Of a stretch of DNA of 64,000 nt, positions 62,808 to 64,000 are shown piece by piece. This stretch comes from Lonsdalea britannica (GTDB taxonomy: Bacteria > Pseudomonadota > Gammaproteobacteria > Enterobacterales > Enterobacteriaceae). The stretch covers positions 1 through 64,000 of the forward strand of contig NZ_LUTN01000003.1 in the NCBI RefSeq assembly GCF_002111595.1. Direction: 5' to 3'. How positions within the stretch are numbered: the stretch's first letter is position 1; each line of letters starts with the position of its first letter. Below the pieces are notes generated by a model that saw nothing but the letters and a program-made list of their open reading frames with translations, was not told the origin of the DNA and did not search any database. The position numbers and the translations under genes are program-made.

Positions 62808-63266
62808 TTATCCATTATTCTATGTCATATAACACCGGTGCCATCAGAACGTGCCATTTTTATTTATCCATCATGACCGGTTAAATATGGCGGTGTCTTC
62901 TGACATCGAGCGCGTGAAGGATATTAATGAGAGGCTGCCCGTTATCATTAGGCAGCCCTCTCACTAGGCGACGGTGCTGAAAATAGCCGGGCACCGCTGA
63001 CTGTTTTTATTTTTAATGTCGTGACCACGATAAAAAATGCATGAAGTTTAGATGTCGACGCCGGTGAGCACTGAGCGTTTGATCTCCCTATCTCTTTAAA
63101 CGGATAAGCGTTTAACGCCATGTTATGCAGCGGGATTTTAGGTTTATCACTTCACCTGATATGCGCAATCCGGCCGTTGAAGCTTTCACCGTGTTGGGCT
63201 GACGTTATGTCCCTTTTTAGTCAGCGGCAACTTTGTGACAGGCTGACCTGTTTCTGTCATTCGCGA
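62808..63266. other. Gap between EAL and fimbrial genes with hairpin
   Basis: No supported gene. TGAGAGGCTGCC (62928-62939) and GGCAGCCCTCTCA (62951-62963) form a stem with one unpaired C; a third G on the left side would make it perfect. It is a likely terminator between the two minus-strand genes. Confidence 0.55.
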
Positions 63267-64000
63267 TTATTCGTAATCCACGGTAAAAGTCACGGTGGTA
63301 TCTACGCTTCCCGCAGTCACCGTGCTGGCAGTCTGGTAAAGCCGGGCTTTGAAATCGTAATCCGTGGCTGAGGTCGAGGTTGGCTTACCTAGGGAAAGCA
63401 CAGTATCCGGCGTGATGACGGTATCACCATAGAGCAGTTGAACGCCCACGCCCGTCGCCGTGCCGCTGTCGTTGGAAAAAACGGCGCTTACGTTACTGTC
63501 TGGTGTTCCTGAAAAGGTGATTGATGGCTTCAACGTTGACGCAGAACACGTCATGTTTATGCTGAAATCCGTCGTTTGAGCGGTCGTGCCGACTTCCGTC
63601 AGATTTTTGGTGTATGCCGTTCCCAGATCAACTGACGTGTCGTAAGTATTCACCTCGCAGGACGTCGCGGTGACGGTTGTTGTGCCACTGAACGACACGG
63701 CCCAGTCAACTTCATCAAAGTGCATGTTGGCAATTATCGCGCTGAGATCAAACTCCCCAGAGGCAACATCATTAGACGTCACAATCAATTCAAGGTAGGC
63801 GTCTTGCTCTGCCGGGGTTGTACTCCCGGTTAATGTCACTGTATCACTGTTGTCAGGCCAGTAGATGGTGAGCGTTTTGGGCTGATTTGTCCGGAATACA
63901 CCTTTGACACGAAACCCAAGTCCGGCAATGCCTGTCTCGTAGACGTTGTTACCGTAGGAAGACCGTGTTGGGGATTCGCCCGCCCACTGGGTTGTAAAGG
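63267..64000 (-). CDS. Fimbrial protein/adhesin, 3' part (5' end beyond window)
   Basis: About 244 codons, open to the window end. The last 150 residues are a pilin domain: TATSCEVNTYDTSVDLG, then FSINMTCSASTLKPSITFSG with the pilin cysteine pair, GVGVQLLYGDTVI and the C-terminal beta-zipper TVTAGSVDTTVTFTVDYE with the penultimate Tyr typical of chaperone-usher subunits. The part upstream (RVKGVFRTNQPKTLTIYWPD...) is not pilin-like and suggests a two-domain tip adhesin or a large subunit. Secreted and assembled through the usher pathway. The apparent GTG start at 63839 is inside the gene. Confidence 0.8.
   Translation of the reverse strand, partial: FTTQWAGESPTRSSYGNNVYETGIAGLGFRVKGVFRTNQPKTLTIYWPDNSDTVTLTGSTTPAEQDAYLELIVTSNDVASGEFDLSAIIANMHFDEVDWAVSFSGTTTVTATSCEVNTYDTSVDLGTAYTKNLTEVGTTAQTTDFSINMTCSASTLKPSITFSGTPDSNVSAVFSNDSGTATGVGVQLLYGDTVITPDTVLSLGKPTSTSATDYDFKARLYQTASTVTAGSVDTTVTFTVDYE

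Overview
The window is a chromosomal segment of a member of Enterobacterales. Gene content and protein similarity to E. coli (mscK-rsmS-priC-ybaN-apt-dnaX-ybaB-recR-htpG-adk-hemH-ybaL-ushA-ybaK-ybaP-ybbJ-qmcA, nrdAB-yfaE, ubiG, gyrA, rcsCBD, menFDHBCE, ybbN-ybbO-tesA-ybbA-ybbP) point to this order. The fairly GC-rich backbone and genes such as miaE and a small-subunit katA fit Pectobacteriaceae (Brenneria/Lonsdalea/Dickeya-like) best, but the genus is an inference.

Layout. (1) 1-16996: housekeeping genes in E. coli-like order (mechanosensing, primosome, tRNA modification, DNA polymerase III tau/gamma, RecR, HtpG, Adk, HemH, a Kef-type antiporter, UshA, YbaK, YbaP, NfeD-like YbbJ). (2) 16989-27172: a 10,173-bp mobile element inserted in the SPFH gene qmcA. 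Its two ends carry the same 11-bp core, and joining the flanks at that core restores an uninterrupted qmcA. The element carries a large serine recombinase, a small resolvase, a repeat-rich non-coding region with iteron-like arrays, three ribbon-helix-helix-like proteins, a winged-helix protein, an orphan phage tape-measure protein and a four-gene cassette of unknown function. It has no recognisable capsid, portal, terminase or other tail gene. (3) 27149-55932: a block that lies elsewhere in E. coli (yfaE-nrdB-nrdA, ubiG, gyrA, rcsC, rcsB, rcsD, an MFS gene, the men operon, katA, yfaZ, yfaY) sits where fetAB would be. (4) 55987-61437: ybbN, ybbO, tesA, ybbA, ybbP in the usual order. (5) 61900-64000: a short EAL protein and the 3' part of a fimbrial gene, which looks like accessory DNA.

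Sequence quality matters for anyone using this annotation. At least twelve genes (miaE, htpG, ushA, the tape-measure gene, nrdA, a Ser-rich small gene, ubiG, gyrA, rcsD, menD, menB, menE) are each broken by what looks like one missing base, nearly always in a short homopolymer. Three of the sites read CAGGCGT where CAGGGCGT is expected. Because the set includes genes that must work (gyrA, nrdA, the whole men pathway), I read these as assembly errors and give the reconstructed gene spans.

Functionally, men genes make menaquinone from chorismate, nrdAB-yfaE supply deoxyribonucleotides under probable NrdR control, and rcsC/D/B form the envelope-stress phosphorelay. The element is best read as an integrative plasmid or phage-satellite-like unit. 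Its lone tape measure is the most unusual item in the window.
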